Both the position numbers and the translations under genes were made by a program. Source: Methyloversatilis discipulorum (lineage in GTDB: Bacteria; Pseudomonadota; Gammaproteobacteria; Burkholderiales; Rhodocyclaceae). From it: DNA of 64,000 nucleotides. Shown in pieces: positions 9,400-18,039 of the stretch. Every line of letters starts with the position of its first letter. The stretch's first letter is position 1. The notes under the pieces are model-generated. The model made no database searches and was not told the origin of the DNA. It saw only the letters and a list, made by a program, of their open reading frames with translations. The DNA is taken from contig NZ_ARVV01000001.1 in assembly GCF_000385375.1 (NCBI RefSeq), positions 124,001 to 188,000 on the forward strand. Direction: 5' to 3'.

Positions 9400-9621
9400 A
9401 AAAGTCGTGCTGATTTAATGGATTAGCGGTGAATTTTCATGCAGACTGTCATTACAAGACGCCGCTTGCTACACTTCGGCATGCAGTTGGCGTGCCGCCT
9501 TGCCAAGTCACCGTTTCGACGGTGCAGGGCATTCAAGGTGGAGCCGGTTCGTAACGATATTGAAAGGCAAACCCCCGGCAGGTTCCTGCATGCGCAGGCG
9601 CTGCCCGTGCGAGGCCACACC

Positions 9622-10638
9622 ATGCGCAAGATTATATGCTCCCTGCTGGTCGCCCTTTCAAGCGCGACTGCCTTCGCCCAGTCCGCACCGCCGGCCATCG
9701 CCGGCAACGCGCCGGACCGGCACGTCGTCAAGCCGGGCGACACGCTGTGGGGCATCGCCGGCCTCTTCCTGAAGGAGCCGTGGCGCTGGCCCGAAGTGTG
9801 GCGGCTCAATCGCGAGCAGATCCGCAACCCGCACCTGATCTATCCCGGCCAGATCGTCTATCTCGATGACTTCGGCGGTTCGCCGCGGCTGCGCGTCGGG
9901 CAGCCGGTCAAGCTGAGCCCGCAGACCTACGAGGAAGCGGTCAAGGAACCGATCGCGTCGATTCCGCACAAGGCGATCGAGCCCTTCCTGACCAAGCCGA
10001 TCGCGGTCGAAGCCGGCTTCAACGAAACGGCGCCGCGCGTCGTCGGCACTGAAGAGGGGCGCGTCTATCTGAGCGCCGGCGATACCGCCTACGTGAGCGG
10101 CGTCACCGAAAACAAGCCGCTGTGGCATGTCTATCGCCCGGCGGCGCCGATCCGCGATCCGGAAACGAAGCAGGTGATCGGCTACGAGGCCGAGTACCTG
10201 GGTGACGTGAAACTGATGCGCGAAGGCGAACCGGCCACCTTCCAGGTCGTGTCGGCGCAGTTCGAGATCGGCAAGGGCGACCGTCTGGTGCCGGCCCGTC
10301 TGCCCGAGGTCGTTGCCTATGCGCCACGTGCGCCGGAGCAGGACATCCAGGGCAGCGTTGCACGCATCGTCGGCGGCGTGGCGTCGTCCGGCCGTCACAA
10401 CGTCGTGCTGCTGAACCGTGGCTCCAACGACGGCGTCGAGATCGGTCATGTGTTCGCCGCCTATCTGGCCGGCAGCAAGGTCGATATCCGCCAGGATCAG
10501 AAGATCGACACCTACCAGCTGCCGGACGAACGTTCCGGTCTGGTGTTCGTGTTCCGCGTCTACGAAAACATTTCCTACGCGCTGGTGATGGACGCCAAGC
10601 GTCCGATCACCGTCGGCGACCGCTTCCGCAAGCCGTAA
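9622..10638 (+). CDS. Secreted LysM peptidoglycan-binding protein
   Basis: 338 residues starting MRKIICSLLVALSSATAFAQS, a Sec signal peptide. One LysM domain follows at about 33-85 (HVVKPGDTLWGIAGLFLKEP to NPHLIYPGQIVYL), which binds peptidoglycan glycan chains. The remaining 250 residues have no catalytic motif that I recognise. The family sits upstream of dprA in many betaproteobacteria, and the gene ends three bases before the dprA GTG start, so the two are probably cotranscribed. The open frame extends back to 9439, but the ATG at 9622 is the one followed by a proper signal peptide. Confidence 0.9.
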   Translation: MRKIICSLLVALSSATAFAQSAPPAIAGNAPDRHVVKPGDTLWGIAGLFLKEPWRWPEVWRLNREQIRNPHLIYPGQIVYLDDFGGSPRLRVGQPVKLSPQTYEEAVKEPIASIPHKAIEPFLTKPIAVEAGFNETAPRVVGTEEGRVYLSAGDTAYVSGVTENKPLWHVYRPAAPIRDPETKQVIGYEAEYLGDVKLMREGEPATFQVVSAQFEIGKGDRLVPARLPEVVAYAPRAPEQDIQGSVARIVGGVASSGRHNVVLLNRGSNDGVEIGHVFAAYLAGSKVDIRQDQKIDTYQLPDERSGLVFVFRVYENISYALVMDAKRPITVGDRFRKP

Positions 10639-10641
10639 GGC

Positions 10642-11724
10642 GTGCCGGTCGCCAGCGACGCTTCGACCGCAGCCTGGCTGCGGCTGACGCTGACCCGCGG
10701 CGTCGGGCTGGAAACGCAGCGCCGTCTGCTGTCGGTGTTCGGCCTGCCCGAACACATCTTCGCCGCGGCCGGCACCGCGGTGCGGGGGGCGGTCGGTGAG
10801 CGCGCGGCGCGTGCGCTGGCAGCTTTCGACGGCGACGAACAGGTCGCGCGCACACTGGCCTGGGCGTCACAGCCGGGCAACCATCTGATCACGCTGGCCG
10901 ACGCGGCCTATCCGCAAGCTCTGCTCGAGATCGCCGACCCGCCGACGCTGCTCTACGTGAAGGGCCGGCCGGAACTGCTGAATACGCGCGCGCTGGCCAT
11001 CGTCGGCGCCCGCAACGCGACCGCTCAGGGCGCGTCCAACGCCGAGCAATTCGCGCGAGAGCTGTCGCGCGGCGGGCTCACCATCGTCAGCGGACTGGCG
11101 CTGGGCTGCGACGCCGCGGCGCACACCGGCGCGCTCGACGGCATCGGCAGCACGGTGGCCGTGGTAGGCACCGGCGCCGACCGCATCTATCCGCCGCGCA
11201 ACCAGGATCTTGCGCGGCGCATCGCCGAGCATGGCGCCATCGTCAGCGAATTCCCGCTTGGCACGCCCGCGCTGCGCGACAACTTCCCGCGCCGCAACCG
11301 CATCATTTCCGGCCTTGCGCGCGGCGTACTGGTGGTCGAGGCGGCAGCGCGCAGCGGCACGCTGATCACCGCCCGGCTGGCCGGCGAACAGGGGCGCGAG
11401 GTGTTCGCGATTCCTGGTTCCATCCATTCGCCGCTGTCCAAGGGCTGCCACCAGCTCATCCGCCAGGGGGCCAAGCTGGTCGACGATGCGCGCGACATCC
11501 TGTCCGAGCTGCAGCCGGCGCCGCCACCTGAAACCGCGGTGGAAACGCCGACCAGGGACGGCAGTCCGCTGCTCGACGCGATGGGTTTCGACCCGGTCGG
11601 AATCGATGTGCTGTCGCAACATACCGGCTTGACGGCGGACACCCTCTCCGCCATGCTGCTCTCGCTGGAACTCGAAAACCGGGTGGCGCTGCTGCCCGAC
11701 GGACGCTACCAGCGCATCAGGTAG
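10642..11724 (+). CDS. dprA: DNA-processing protein DprA
   Basis: 360 residues with a GTG start. DprA loads RecA on incoming single-stranded DNA in natural transformation. The N-terminal SAM-like domain (about 1-75) precedes the Rossmann-like DprA core with GARNATAQGA, GGLTIVSGLALGCDAAAH and the IYPPRN segment. The core continues with FPRRNRIISGLARGVLVVEAA and a C-terminal winged helix (DAMGFDPVGIDVLSQHTGLTAD), the three-part layout of many proteobacterial DprAs. Follows the LysM gene and precedes smg, a conserved betaproteobacterial cluster. Confidence 0.96.
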   Translation: MPVASDASTAAWLRLTLTRGVGLETQRRLLSVFGLPEHIFAAAGTAVRGAVGERAARALAAFDGDEQVARTLAWASQPGNHLITLADAAYPQALLEIADPPTLLYVKGRPELLNTRALAIVGARNATAQGASNAEQFARELSRGGLTIVSGLALGCDAAAHTGALDGIGSTVAVVGTGADRIYPPRNQDLARRIAEHGAIVSEFPLGTPALRDNFPRRNRIISGLARGVLVVEAAARSGTLITARLAGEQGREVFAIPGSIHSPLSKGCHQLIRQGAKLVDDARDILSELQPAPPPETAVETPTRDGSPLLDAMGFDPVGIDVLSQHTGLTADTLSAMLLSLELENRVALLPDGRYQRIR

Positions 11725-11806
11725 TACGGCAGTGCGCGTCGCGCGCTGCCGGGTTACAAACCCGCCGGTAGGCACGCCTGCCGACCGGCTCGCGCGGAGC
11801 CGAATC

Positions 11807-12268
11807 ATGATCGACGTTCTGGTCTATCTTTTCGAAACTTACGCGCACCTGGACAGTTATCCCGAGCCCAACCAGCTCGCACGCAAGCTCTCGGCCGCCG
11901 GTTTCGAGCAGGATGAAATCGAGGAAGCCATGGGCTGGCTGTCCGGTCTCGAAAGCGCCGGTGGCGCCGAGAAGCCGCTGATCGCGGCTGAAAGCCGTTC
12001 CATCCGTCTGTACTCGGCCGCCGAACAGTCGCGCCTCGACACCGAGTGCCGCGGCTTTCTCGCCTTCCTCGAAGAGGCCGGCGCGATCAATGCGCTGACC
12101 CGCGAAATCGTCGTCGAACGCGCGCTGGCGCTGGAAGACGAGGAAGTGTCGCTGGCCCAGCTCAAAGTGATCGTGCTGATGGTGCTGTGGAACCAGCAGG
12201 TCACGACCGACACGCTGGTGCTCGAGGAACTGCTGTCGGACGACGACGAGCCGCGCGCGCCGCACTGA
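11807..12268 (+). CDS. smg: Smg family protein (DUF494)
   Basis: 153 residues starting MIDVLVYLFETYAHLDSYPE, the diagnostic start of the Smg/DUF494 family. It is acidic and predicted helical, without known catalytic residues; function is not established, although it is always near dprA and a topoisomerase. The start is the ATG at 11807; the frame extends to 11732, but the upstream residues are not conserved in the family. An 82-base gap separates it from dprA. Confidence 0.9.
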   Translation: MIDVLVYLFETYAHLDSYPEPNQLARKLSAAGFEQDEIEEAMGWLSGLESAGGAEKPLIAAESRSIRLYSAAEQSRLDTECRGFLAFLEEAGAINALTREIVVERALALEDEEVSLAQLKVIVLMVLWNQQVTTDTLVLEELLSDDDEPRAPH

Positions 12269-12352
12269 CAAGTGCGGTCCCGACGCTGCGGCGCAGGACC
12301 TGCCCGGCCGGATGAATCGCAGCCCGCGTTTCGTCCGCCGGGTCAACTTGTC

Positions 12353-12382
12353 TTGCCTGTTCGGATTTTTTGTCCCTATCAT
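12353..12382 (+). promoter_or_regulatory. Possible sigma-70 promoter for topB
   Basis: TTGCCT (12353-12358), an 18-base spacer with a T-run, then TATCAT (12377-12382), about 70 bases before the topB ATG. It is the most AT-rich spot in the 185-base gap after smg. It matches the consensus reasonably but has not been tested; a longer dprA-smg-topB transcript is also possible. Confidence 0.4.
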
Positions 12383-12453
12383 GCGCCGCTTTCACGCCGC
12401 TTGAACCGGCGCGCATCCTGCGCGCGCAAGCCGGCGGCAGGTATCGGGCGGGC

Positions 12454-15084
12454 ATGGGCAAGAAACTGATCATCGCGGAAAAGCCGTCGGTCGCGCAGGA
12501 CATTGCGCGCGCCGTGGGCGGTTTCACGCGCGAAGGCGATTACTTCGAGAGCGAGGACTACGTGCTGTCCTCGGCGGTCGGCCACCTGCTCGAACTGGCG
12601 GTGCCGGAGGAATACGAGGTCAAGCGCGGCAAGTGGTCGTTCGCGCACCTGCCGGTCATTCCGCCCCGCTTCACGCTGAACCCGATAGACAAGACCGCCG
12701 AGCGGCTGCGCCTGCTCACCCGGCTGATCAAGCGCAAGGACGTCGACGGCCTGGTGAACGCCTGTGACGCGGGGCGCGAGGGCGAGCTCATCTTCAATTA
12801 CATCGTCGAGCACAGCAAGACGAACAAGCCGATCGAACGGCTGTGGCTGCAGTCGATGACGGCCACCGCGATCCGCGACGGCTTTGCCGGCCTGCGTTCG
12901 GCGCAGGAAGTCGAAGGACTGCGTCAGGCGGCGATGTCGCGCGCCGAGAGCGACTGGCTGATCGGCATCAACGGCACGCGGGCGATGACCGCGTTCAATT
13001 CCAAGACCGGCGGCTTCCATCTGACAACGGTCGGTCGCGTGCAGACGCCGACGCTGGCCATCGTCGTGCGCCGCGAAGAGGAAATCCGTCGCTTCAAGTC
13101 GCGCGACTACTGGGAAATCGAAGGCCGCTTCGGCGTCGCCGCCGGTGAGTACCCGGGGCGCTGGTTCGACGAGAAGTTCAAGAAGCCGGAAGGCGATGAG
13201 CACGCCCGCGCCGAGCGGCTGTGGGACGAGGCGAGAGCAAAGGCCATTCAGGCCAAGTGCGCCGGCAAGACCGGCACGGTGGAGGAGGAGGCCAAGCCCT
13301 CGACCCAGCTGTCGCCGCTGCTGTACGACCTCACCTCGCTGCAGCGCGAAGCGAACGGCCGCTTCGGCTTTTCCGCCCGCGTGACGCTGCAGATCGCGCA
13401 GGCGCTGTACGAAAAGCACAAGGTGTTGACCTACCCGCGTACCGACGCGCGCGCGCTGCCGGAGGACTACCTGCCGACGGTGAACGACGTGCTGGCCCGC
13501 CTGCCGCAGACCTATGCGCCGCACGCCAACGAAATCGTCAAGCAGGGCTGGGTGCGTCCGAACAAGCGCATCTTCAACAACGCCAAGATTTCCGACCACT
13601 TCGCCATCATCCCGACCGGCACCGAGCCGAAATCGCTGTCGGAGGCGGAAGCGAAGATCTACGACATGGTCACCCGCCGCTTCCTCGCGGTGTTCTTCCC
13701 GGCGGCCGAATACCGCATCACGACGCGCATCACGCGGGTCGAGGGCGAAGCGTTCAAGACCGAGGGCAAGGTGCTGGTCAATGCCGGCTGGCTGGCCGTG
13801 TACGGCAAGGAAGCGGCGATCGCCGACGACGAAGGCAAGGACAAGGGCGAAACCGCGTCCGCCAGCCTGGTGCCGGTCAAGCCGGGCGAAAGCGCCCGTG
13901 TCAATGACATGATCGTCAAGGCGCTGCAGACCAAGCCGCCCGCGCGGTATTCGGAAGCGACGCTGCTGACCGCGATGGAAGGCGCCGGCAAGACCATAGA
14001 CGACGAGGAACTGCGCGCCGCGATGGCCGGCCGCGGCCTCGGCACGCCGGCCACGCGTGCGCAGATCATCGAGAACCTGATCCTCGAGAACTACATGCTG
14101 CGCGAGGGCCGCGAACTGATTCCGACGGCCAAGGGCTTCCAGCTGATGATCGCGCTGCGCGGCCTGAAGATCGACGAACTGAGTTCGCCGGAACTGACCG
14201 GCGAATGGGAATACAAGCTGTCGCAGATCGAGCGCGGCGAATTGTCGCGTGACGCCTTCATGCGCGAAATCGCCGACATGACGCAGCACATCGTGCACCA
14301 GGCGAAGAGCTACGAAAGCGACACCATTCCGGGCGACTTCGCCACGCTGGACGAGAAGTGCCCGCGCTGCGGCGGCGTCGTGAAGGAGAACTACAAGAAA
14401 TTCCAGTGCCAGAGCTGCGATTTCTCGCTGTGGAAGATCGTTGCCGGCCGCCAGTTCGAGACGCACGAGATCGACACGCTGCTGCGCGAGCGCCAGGTCG
14501 GTCCGCTGACCGGCTTCCGCAACAAGATGGGTCGGCCGTTCAACGCGGTGATCAAGCTGAACGACAAGCTGGAACCGGAATTCGATTTCGGCCAGCCGCG
14601 CGAGGACGAGAACGCCGAGCCGGTCGATTTCTCGCAGCAGACTCCGCTCGGCCCCTGCCCGAAGTGTTCGGCGCGGGTGTTCGAACAGCCGATGTCCTAT
14701 ATCTGCGAGAAGTCGGTCGGGCCGGAAAAGAGCTGTGACTTCCGCTCCGGCAAGATCATCCTGCAGCAGCCGATCGAACCGGAACAGATGCAGAAGCTGC
14801 TGGAAGCGGGCCGTACCGACCTGCTGAAGGGCTTCGTGTCGTCGCGCACCAAGCGCAAGTTCTCGGCCTTCCTGGTGCGCCAGCCGGACGGCAAGGTGGG
14901 CTTCGAGTTCGAGCCGCGTGCGGCCAAGCCGAAGGCGGGCGCGAAGACGGCCAAGGCCGCGGCGGCCGATGCTGCGCCGGAGGCCGAAGCCGAGGCGCCG
15001 GTGAAGAAGGCTGCGGCGAAGAAGACGACGGCCGCGGCAAAGAAGCCGGCCACCAAGGCCACGGCGCGCAAGAAGTCGGCCTGA
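12454..15084 (+). CDS. topB: DNA topoisomerase III (type IA)
   Basis: 876 residues. The N-terminal Toprim domain starts KKLIIAEKPSVAQDIARAVGG and has the DACDAGREGELIFNYI metal-binding motif. The active-site tyrosine is Y327 in LTYPRTDARAL, matching the position in E. coli TopB. Two C-terminal four-cysteine zinc elements follow (CPRCGGVVKENYKKFQCQSC and CPKCSARVFEQ with a later cysteine), then repeat-like C-terminal domains. It ends in a roughly 70-residue alanine/lysine tail similar to histone H1-like tails, likely for nonspecific DNA binding. The ATG at 12454 was chosen; the frame extends to 12370 without family similarity. Removes negative supercoils and decatenates DNA. Confidence 0.93.
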   Translation: MGKKLIIAEKPSVAQDIARAVGGFTREGDYFESEDYVLSSAVGHLLELAVPEEYEVKRGKWSFAHLPVIPPRFTLNPIDKTAERLRLLTRLIKRKDVDGLVNACDAGREGELIFNYIVEHSKTNKPIERLWLQSMTATAIRDGFAGLRSAQEVEGLRQAAMSRAESDWLIGINGTRAMTAFNSKTGGFHLTTVGRVQTPTLAIVVRREEEIRRFKSRDYWEIEGRFGVAAGEYPGRWFDEKFKKPEGDEHARAERLWDEARAKAIQAKCAGKTGTVEEEAKPSTQLSPLLYDLTSLQREANGRFGFSARVTLQIAQALYEKHKVLTYPRTDARALPEDYLPTVNDVLARLPQTYAPHANEIVKQGWVRPNKRIFNNAKISDHFAIIPTGTEPKSLSEAEAKIYDMVTRRFLAVFFPAAEYRITTRITRVEGEAFKTEGKVLVNAGWLAVYGKEAAIADDEGKDKGETASASLVPVKPGESARVNDMIVKALQTKPPARYSEATLLTAMEGAGKTIDDEELRAAMAGRGLGTPATRAQIIENLILENYMLREGRELIPTAKGFQLMIALRGLKIDELSSPELTGEWEYKLSQIERGELSRDAFMREIADMTQHIVHQAKSYESDTIPGDFATLDEKCPRCGGVVKENYKKFQCQSCDFSLWKIVAGRQFETHEIDTLLRERQVGPLTGFRNKMGRPFNAVIKLNDKLEPEFDFGQPREDENAEPVDFSQQTPLGPCPKCSARVFEQPMSYICEKSVGPEKSCDFRSGKIILQQPIEPEQMQKLLEAGRTDLLKGFVSSRTKRKFSAFLVRQPDGKVGFEFEPRAAKPKAGAKTAKAAAADAAPEAEAEAPVKKAAAKKTTAAAKKPATKATARKKSA

Positions 15085-15099
15085 TCAGGGCCGCTCGGC

Positions 15100-15128
15100 G
15101 GCCACCCGGGCTTCATGCCCGTGTGGCC
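15100..15128. terminator. Hairpin between convergent topB and MBL-fold gene
   Basis: A 12-base-pair stem with one mismatch: 15100-15111 pairs with 15117-15128 around the loop TTCAT. It lies in the 57-base gap between two converging genes and could end both transcripts. There is only a short TTCT after it on the plus strand, so it is not a classical intrinsic terminator. Confidence 0.5.
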
Positions 15129-15141
15129 TTCTGCGCCTGTC

Positions 15142-16080
15142 CTAGGCCACCGCGCCGTCCAGCCACACCTCCAGGCCCTGCGCGTTCAGTTCGATGTCCA
15201 GTCCCCATACATCGACCGCCTGCTCGTGCGTGAGCCGGCTGCCGTGGGCACGCAGTTCGTCCATCAGATAGGCGGTCAGCGCCGCCAGCAGGGCCTGCTT
15301 GCGGCCGTCGCCGGCACTGGCCGCCGCCTTCGCGATCGCCACGTGGGCGTCGATGCGCGACAGCAGCGCACGCCCGAGGGCCGGCACGCCGCTCACCTTG
15401 CCGTAGTGGGTCAGGAACATCGCTTCCGGCTGGCGTGACAGCAGGCGTTCGACCGACGCGCGCATCGCGACCGGGTCGAACTGCACCGGCGAGGTGGTCG
15501 GGAACACGAAGGCGCGGCCATCGACCGTGCATTCCGGATAGGCCAGACCGAAGGTGTCGCCGGTGAACCAGCTTTTCGACTGCGCGTCCCAGATGCAGTG
15601 GTGGTGCTTGGCGTGGCCCGGCGTGTCGACGAACTCGAGCGGACGTCCGTTGAAGTCGAGCACGAAACCATCGTGCGTCTCGATCACGCGCGCCGCGTCG
15701 ACCGGCAGGATGTCGCCGTACATCTCGGCCATCGCCTGTTCGCCATAGACCGCGGTGGCGCCGGCGATCAGCTTCGACGGGTCAATCATGTGACGCGCGC
15801 CGCGCGGGTGCACCACCAGCTGCGCGTTCGGGAAGGCACGCATCGCCGCGCCGGCGCCGCTGGCGTGGTCCAGGTGCACGTGGGTCAGGATGATGTAGCG
15901 CAGCGCTTCCGGCGCGATGCCCTTCTGCGCCAGCGCGGCCTGTACATTGCGCAGCGAATGGCCGGTGCCACAATCGACCAGCGCCGCCTGGTCGCCAGCG
16001 CGGACGAGGTGGATGGCCGCCATGCCGTGGCGGATCAGGTCGGCGTCGATGGCCGAAATGTCGTGCTCGTAGTCGATCAT
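15142..16080 (-). CDS. Metallo-beta-lactamase-fold hydrolase
   Basis: 312 residues, cytosolic (no signal). The MBL-fold metal motif is H67-x-H69-x-D71-H72 in ILTHVHLDHASGAG, with further ligands in DTPGHAKHHH and FLTHYGK. Such enzymes hydrolyse thioesters, lactones, phosphodiesters or RNA; glyoxalase II-like members are closest in layout, but the substrate cannot be told from sequence. The C-terminal 80 residues are a family-specific helical extension. Converges on topB; its ATG lies 71 bases beyond the neighbouring thioesterase stop, so the two may be cotranscribed. Confidence 0.85.
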   Translation of the reverse strand: MIDYEHDISAIDADLIRHGMAAIHLVRAGDQAALVDCGTGHSLRNVQAALAQKGIAPEALRYIILTHVHLDHASGAGAAMRAFPNAQLVVHPRGARHMIDPSKLIAGATAVYGEQAMAEMYGDILPVDAARVIETHDGFVLDFNGRPLEFVDTPGHAKHHHCIWDAQSKSWFTGDTFGLAYPECTVDGRAFVFPTTSPVQFDPVAMRASVERLLSRQPEAMFLTHYGKVSGVPALGRALLSRIDAHVAIAKAAASAGDGRKQALLAALTAYLMDELRAHGSRLTHEQAVDVWGLDIELNAQGLEVWLDGAVA

Positions 16081-16151
16081 GCAGCGCGCTCCGGGTGGAC
16101 TCGGTGCACAGTATGACGCACTGCGGCAGGCGCTTCCGCCTGCCGGGCTTG

Positions 16152-16661
16152 CTACGCGCCGCGGCCCGCCTTGGCTTGCTCTTCCTGCATCAGTTCCTCG
16201 AAGCGGGCATCGAATTCCCTGCGCAGCTGGCGCCGCACCTGAGCGGCCGTGTGGCGCCTCTGCTCGTCCGGCGTCGACGGTATCAGCGTCGGCACCGGGC
16301 AGGGTCGGCGGTCGGCGTCCATCGCCACCATGGTCAGGTAGCAGGTGTTGGTGTGGCGCGTCGTGTGTTCGCGGATGTTCTCGGTCACCACCTTGACGCC
16401 GACTTCCATCGACGTGGTGCCGGTGTAGTTGACCGAGGCGAAGAAGGTGACCAGCTCGCCGACGTGGATGGGGCAGCGGAAGATGACCTGGTCGACCGAC
16501 AGCGTCACCACGTAGGACTGCGCGTAGCGCGCCGCGCAGGCGTAGGCGACCTGGTCGAGCAGCTTGAGCAGGGCGCCGCCATGCACATTGCCGGAAAAGT
16601 TGGCCATGTCGGGCGTCATCAGCACCGTCATGGTGAGCTGGTGTTTGGGCAGTTCGTTCAT
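16152..16661 (-). CDS. Acyl-CoA thioesterase, hotdog fold (YciA-like)
   Basis: 169 residues with one hotdog domain: the helix begins NVHGGALLKLLDQVAYACAARYA, with the conserved Gly-Gly and Asp of the YciA/BACH acyl-CoA hydrolase group, followed by a beta-sheet including VDQVIFRCPIHVGELVTF. Hydrolyses acyl-CoA esters to free CoA; chain-length preference unknown. The C-terminal tail is charged and variable. Same strand as the MBL hydrolase downstream. Confidence 0.9.
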   Translation of the reverse strand: MNELPKHQLTMTVLMTPDMANFSGNVHGGALLKLLDQVAYACAARYAQSYVVTLSVDQVIFRCPIHVGELVTFFASVNYTGTTSMEVGVKVVTENIREHTTRHTNTCYLTMVAMDADRRPCPVPTLIPSTPDEQRRHTAAQVRRQLRREFDARFEELMQEEQAKAGRGA

Positions 16662-16731
16662 CGTTGTCTACCGTGCGCCGGCGAGGCCGGCGCGGGGGAT
16701 GTCCGTCGGTGCCCGCGACCTTTCGTGACGA

Positions 16732-17088
16732 TCACTCGCGCCGTTCGATGCGCCAGCCCGGTCTGTCGTAGTCGCGGACGTTGCTGTAGGGCATGGTCGG
16801 ATAGACGCTGGTACCGTACGCATCTTCCTCGATGCGTACGCCGGGTCTGGAGTAGTCCCGGATCTGGGTGCCGCGCAAGGTCGGGTAGACGTCGGTTGTG
16901 CGGCTGCGCGCGTTGGGCCGGATCAGCTCGCGCGGGTGCTGTCCTATCATGCCGCCGGGGCTGGCGCCGATGCCCTGGCCGTATGGATTGCCGCCGATCG
17001 GCGACACCGGTACGTGACCGCTGCCGCCGCCCAGTGCGATGGGCGAGGCGAGCAGCGCGGACAGTGCGAACAGGGTGCGGATATTCAT
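16732..17088 (-). CDS. Small secreted protein of unknown function
   Basis: 118 residues starting MNIRTLFALSALLASPIALG, a Sec signal peptide. The mature part is Gly/Pro/Arg-rich and has two near copies of a motif: VYPTLRGTQIRDYSRPGVRIEED and VYPTMPYSNVRDYDRPGWRIERRE. This suggests an internal duplication of about 25 residues. No family recognised. The frame is open far upstream, but only this ATG is followed by a signal peptide. Divergent from the membrane protein at 17260. Confidence 0.7.
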   Translation of the reverse strand: MNIRTLFALSALLASPIALGGGSGHVPVSPIGGNPYGQGIGASPGGMIGQHPRELIRPNARSRTTDVYPTLRGTQIRDYSRPGVRIEEDAYGTSVYPTMPYSNVRDYDRPGWRIERRE

Positions 17089-17259
17089 GGCGACCTCCCG
17101 GTCCTGCGACATGACTGGATGTTTCGAGTGTAGTGCGAAAGCGCCGCGGCGCAGCGCGCAGCCCGACACGGCCGGGTGCATCGTGACGGAGTGTGGATTG
17201 GACGCCACAGCCTGCGACGCCGCTGTGAACACCGTGCCAGCTTGTGGAATGATGCGGCC

Positions 17260-18039
17260 ATGAGCACCGACGACCGCAATCCCTTCGAAGCCGCTCCGCC
17301 GCCGGGCGGCAACCCGACTCCTCCGCTCGAAGGCGGGGAACCCGATTCGCGCAGCGTGGCGGCCGGCCAGGGCGTCGAGTGGCTGCGTCAGGGCTGGCAG
17401 GCCTTCATGGCCGCGCCCGGCGTCTGGGTGGTGATCACGCTGCTGTGGGTGATCGCCGTCGTGGTGCTGAATCTGGTGCCGCTGTTCGGCATGATCGCCG
17501 CCACGCTGCTGGCGATGGTGACGGTGGGCGGACTGATGACCGGTTGCCGTGCGCTGTCGCGCGGCGAGCCCTTCGGCGTCGCCCATCTGTGGGCGGGTTT
17601 CGGCGAGCGCATCAATCCGCTGCTGGCGCTGGGCGGCTGGTATCTGCTGGCCTCGCTGGCCATCGGCATGCTGGTCGTGCTGCTGTCGGCGATCAGTGCC
17701 GGTCTGGCCGGCGTTGCCGCGGTGGCGGGTCTGGCGGTGCTGATGGCGGCCATTCCGGCCATGCTCATCATTGCCGTCATGCTGATGGCGCCGGTGCTGA
17801 TGGCGGTCTGGTTCGCTCCGGCCCTGGTCGTGTTCCACGACATGAAGGCGCTGGATGCGATGCGCACCAGCTTCTTCGCCAGCCTGCGCAACGCACCGGC
17901 CTTCGTCGTGTTCGCGCTGCTCTACGTCGTGCTGGCCGTGCTGGCCTCGATCCCCGCCATGCTGGGCTGGCTGTTGCTGCTGCCGGTCACCTTCGGTGCG
18001 ATGTACGCCAGTTACCGCGACGTGTTCGACCAGCGCTGA
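17260..18039 (+). CDS. BPSS1780-like multi-spanning membrane protein
   Basis: 259 residues. A proline-rich cytosolic N-terminus (1-40) is followed by about five or six hydrophobic segments, with conserved family phrases such as GWQAFMAAPGVWVVITLLW and FAPALVVFHDMKALDAMRTSF. The BPSS1780 family of betaproteobacterial inner-membrane proteins has no assigned function. The stop TGA abuts the phrB stop on the other strand: both lie in the palindrome TGATCA (18037-18042), so no bases separate the two genes. Confidence 0.85.
   Translation: MSTDDRNPFEAAPPPGGNPTPPLEGGEPDSRSVAAGQGVEWLRQGWQAFMAAPGVWVVITLLWVIAVVVLNLVPLFGMIAATLLAMVTVGGLMTGCRALSRGEPFGVAHLWAGFGERINPLLALGGWYLLASLAIGMLVVLLSAISAGLAGVAAVAGLAVLMAAIPAMLIIAVMLMAPVLMAVWFAPALVVFHDMKALDAMRTSFFASLRNAPAFVVFALLYVVLAVLASIPAMLGWLLLLPVTFGAMYASYRDVFDQR

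Noticed and set aside
12379..14466. A 695-codon minus-strand frame opposite topB
   Set aside because: Composition is typical of an antisense shadow and topB on the plus strand has all expected motifs.
15142..16080. A beta-lactamase or antibiotic-resistance gene
   Set aside because: Only the general MBL-fold metal motif is present and there is no signal peptide; nothing points to beta-lactam hydrolysis.
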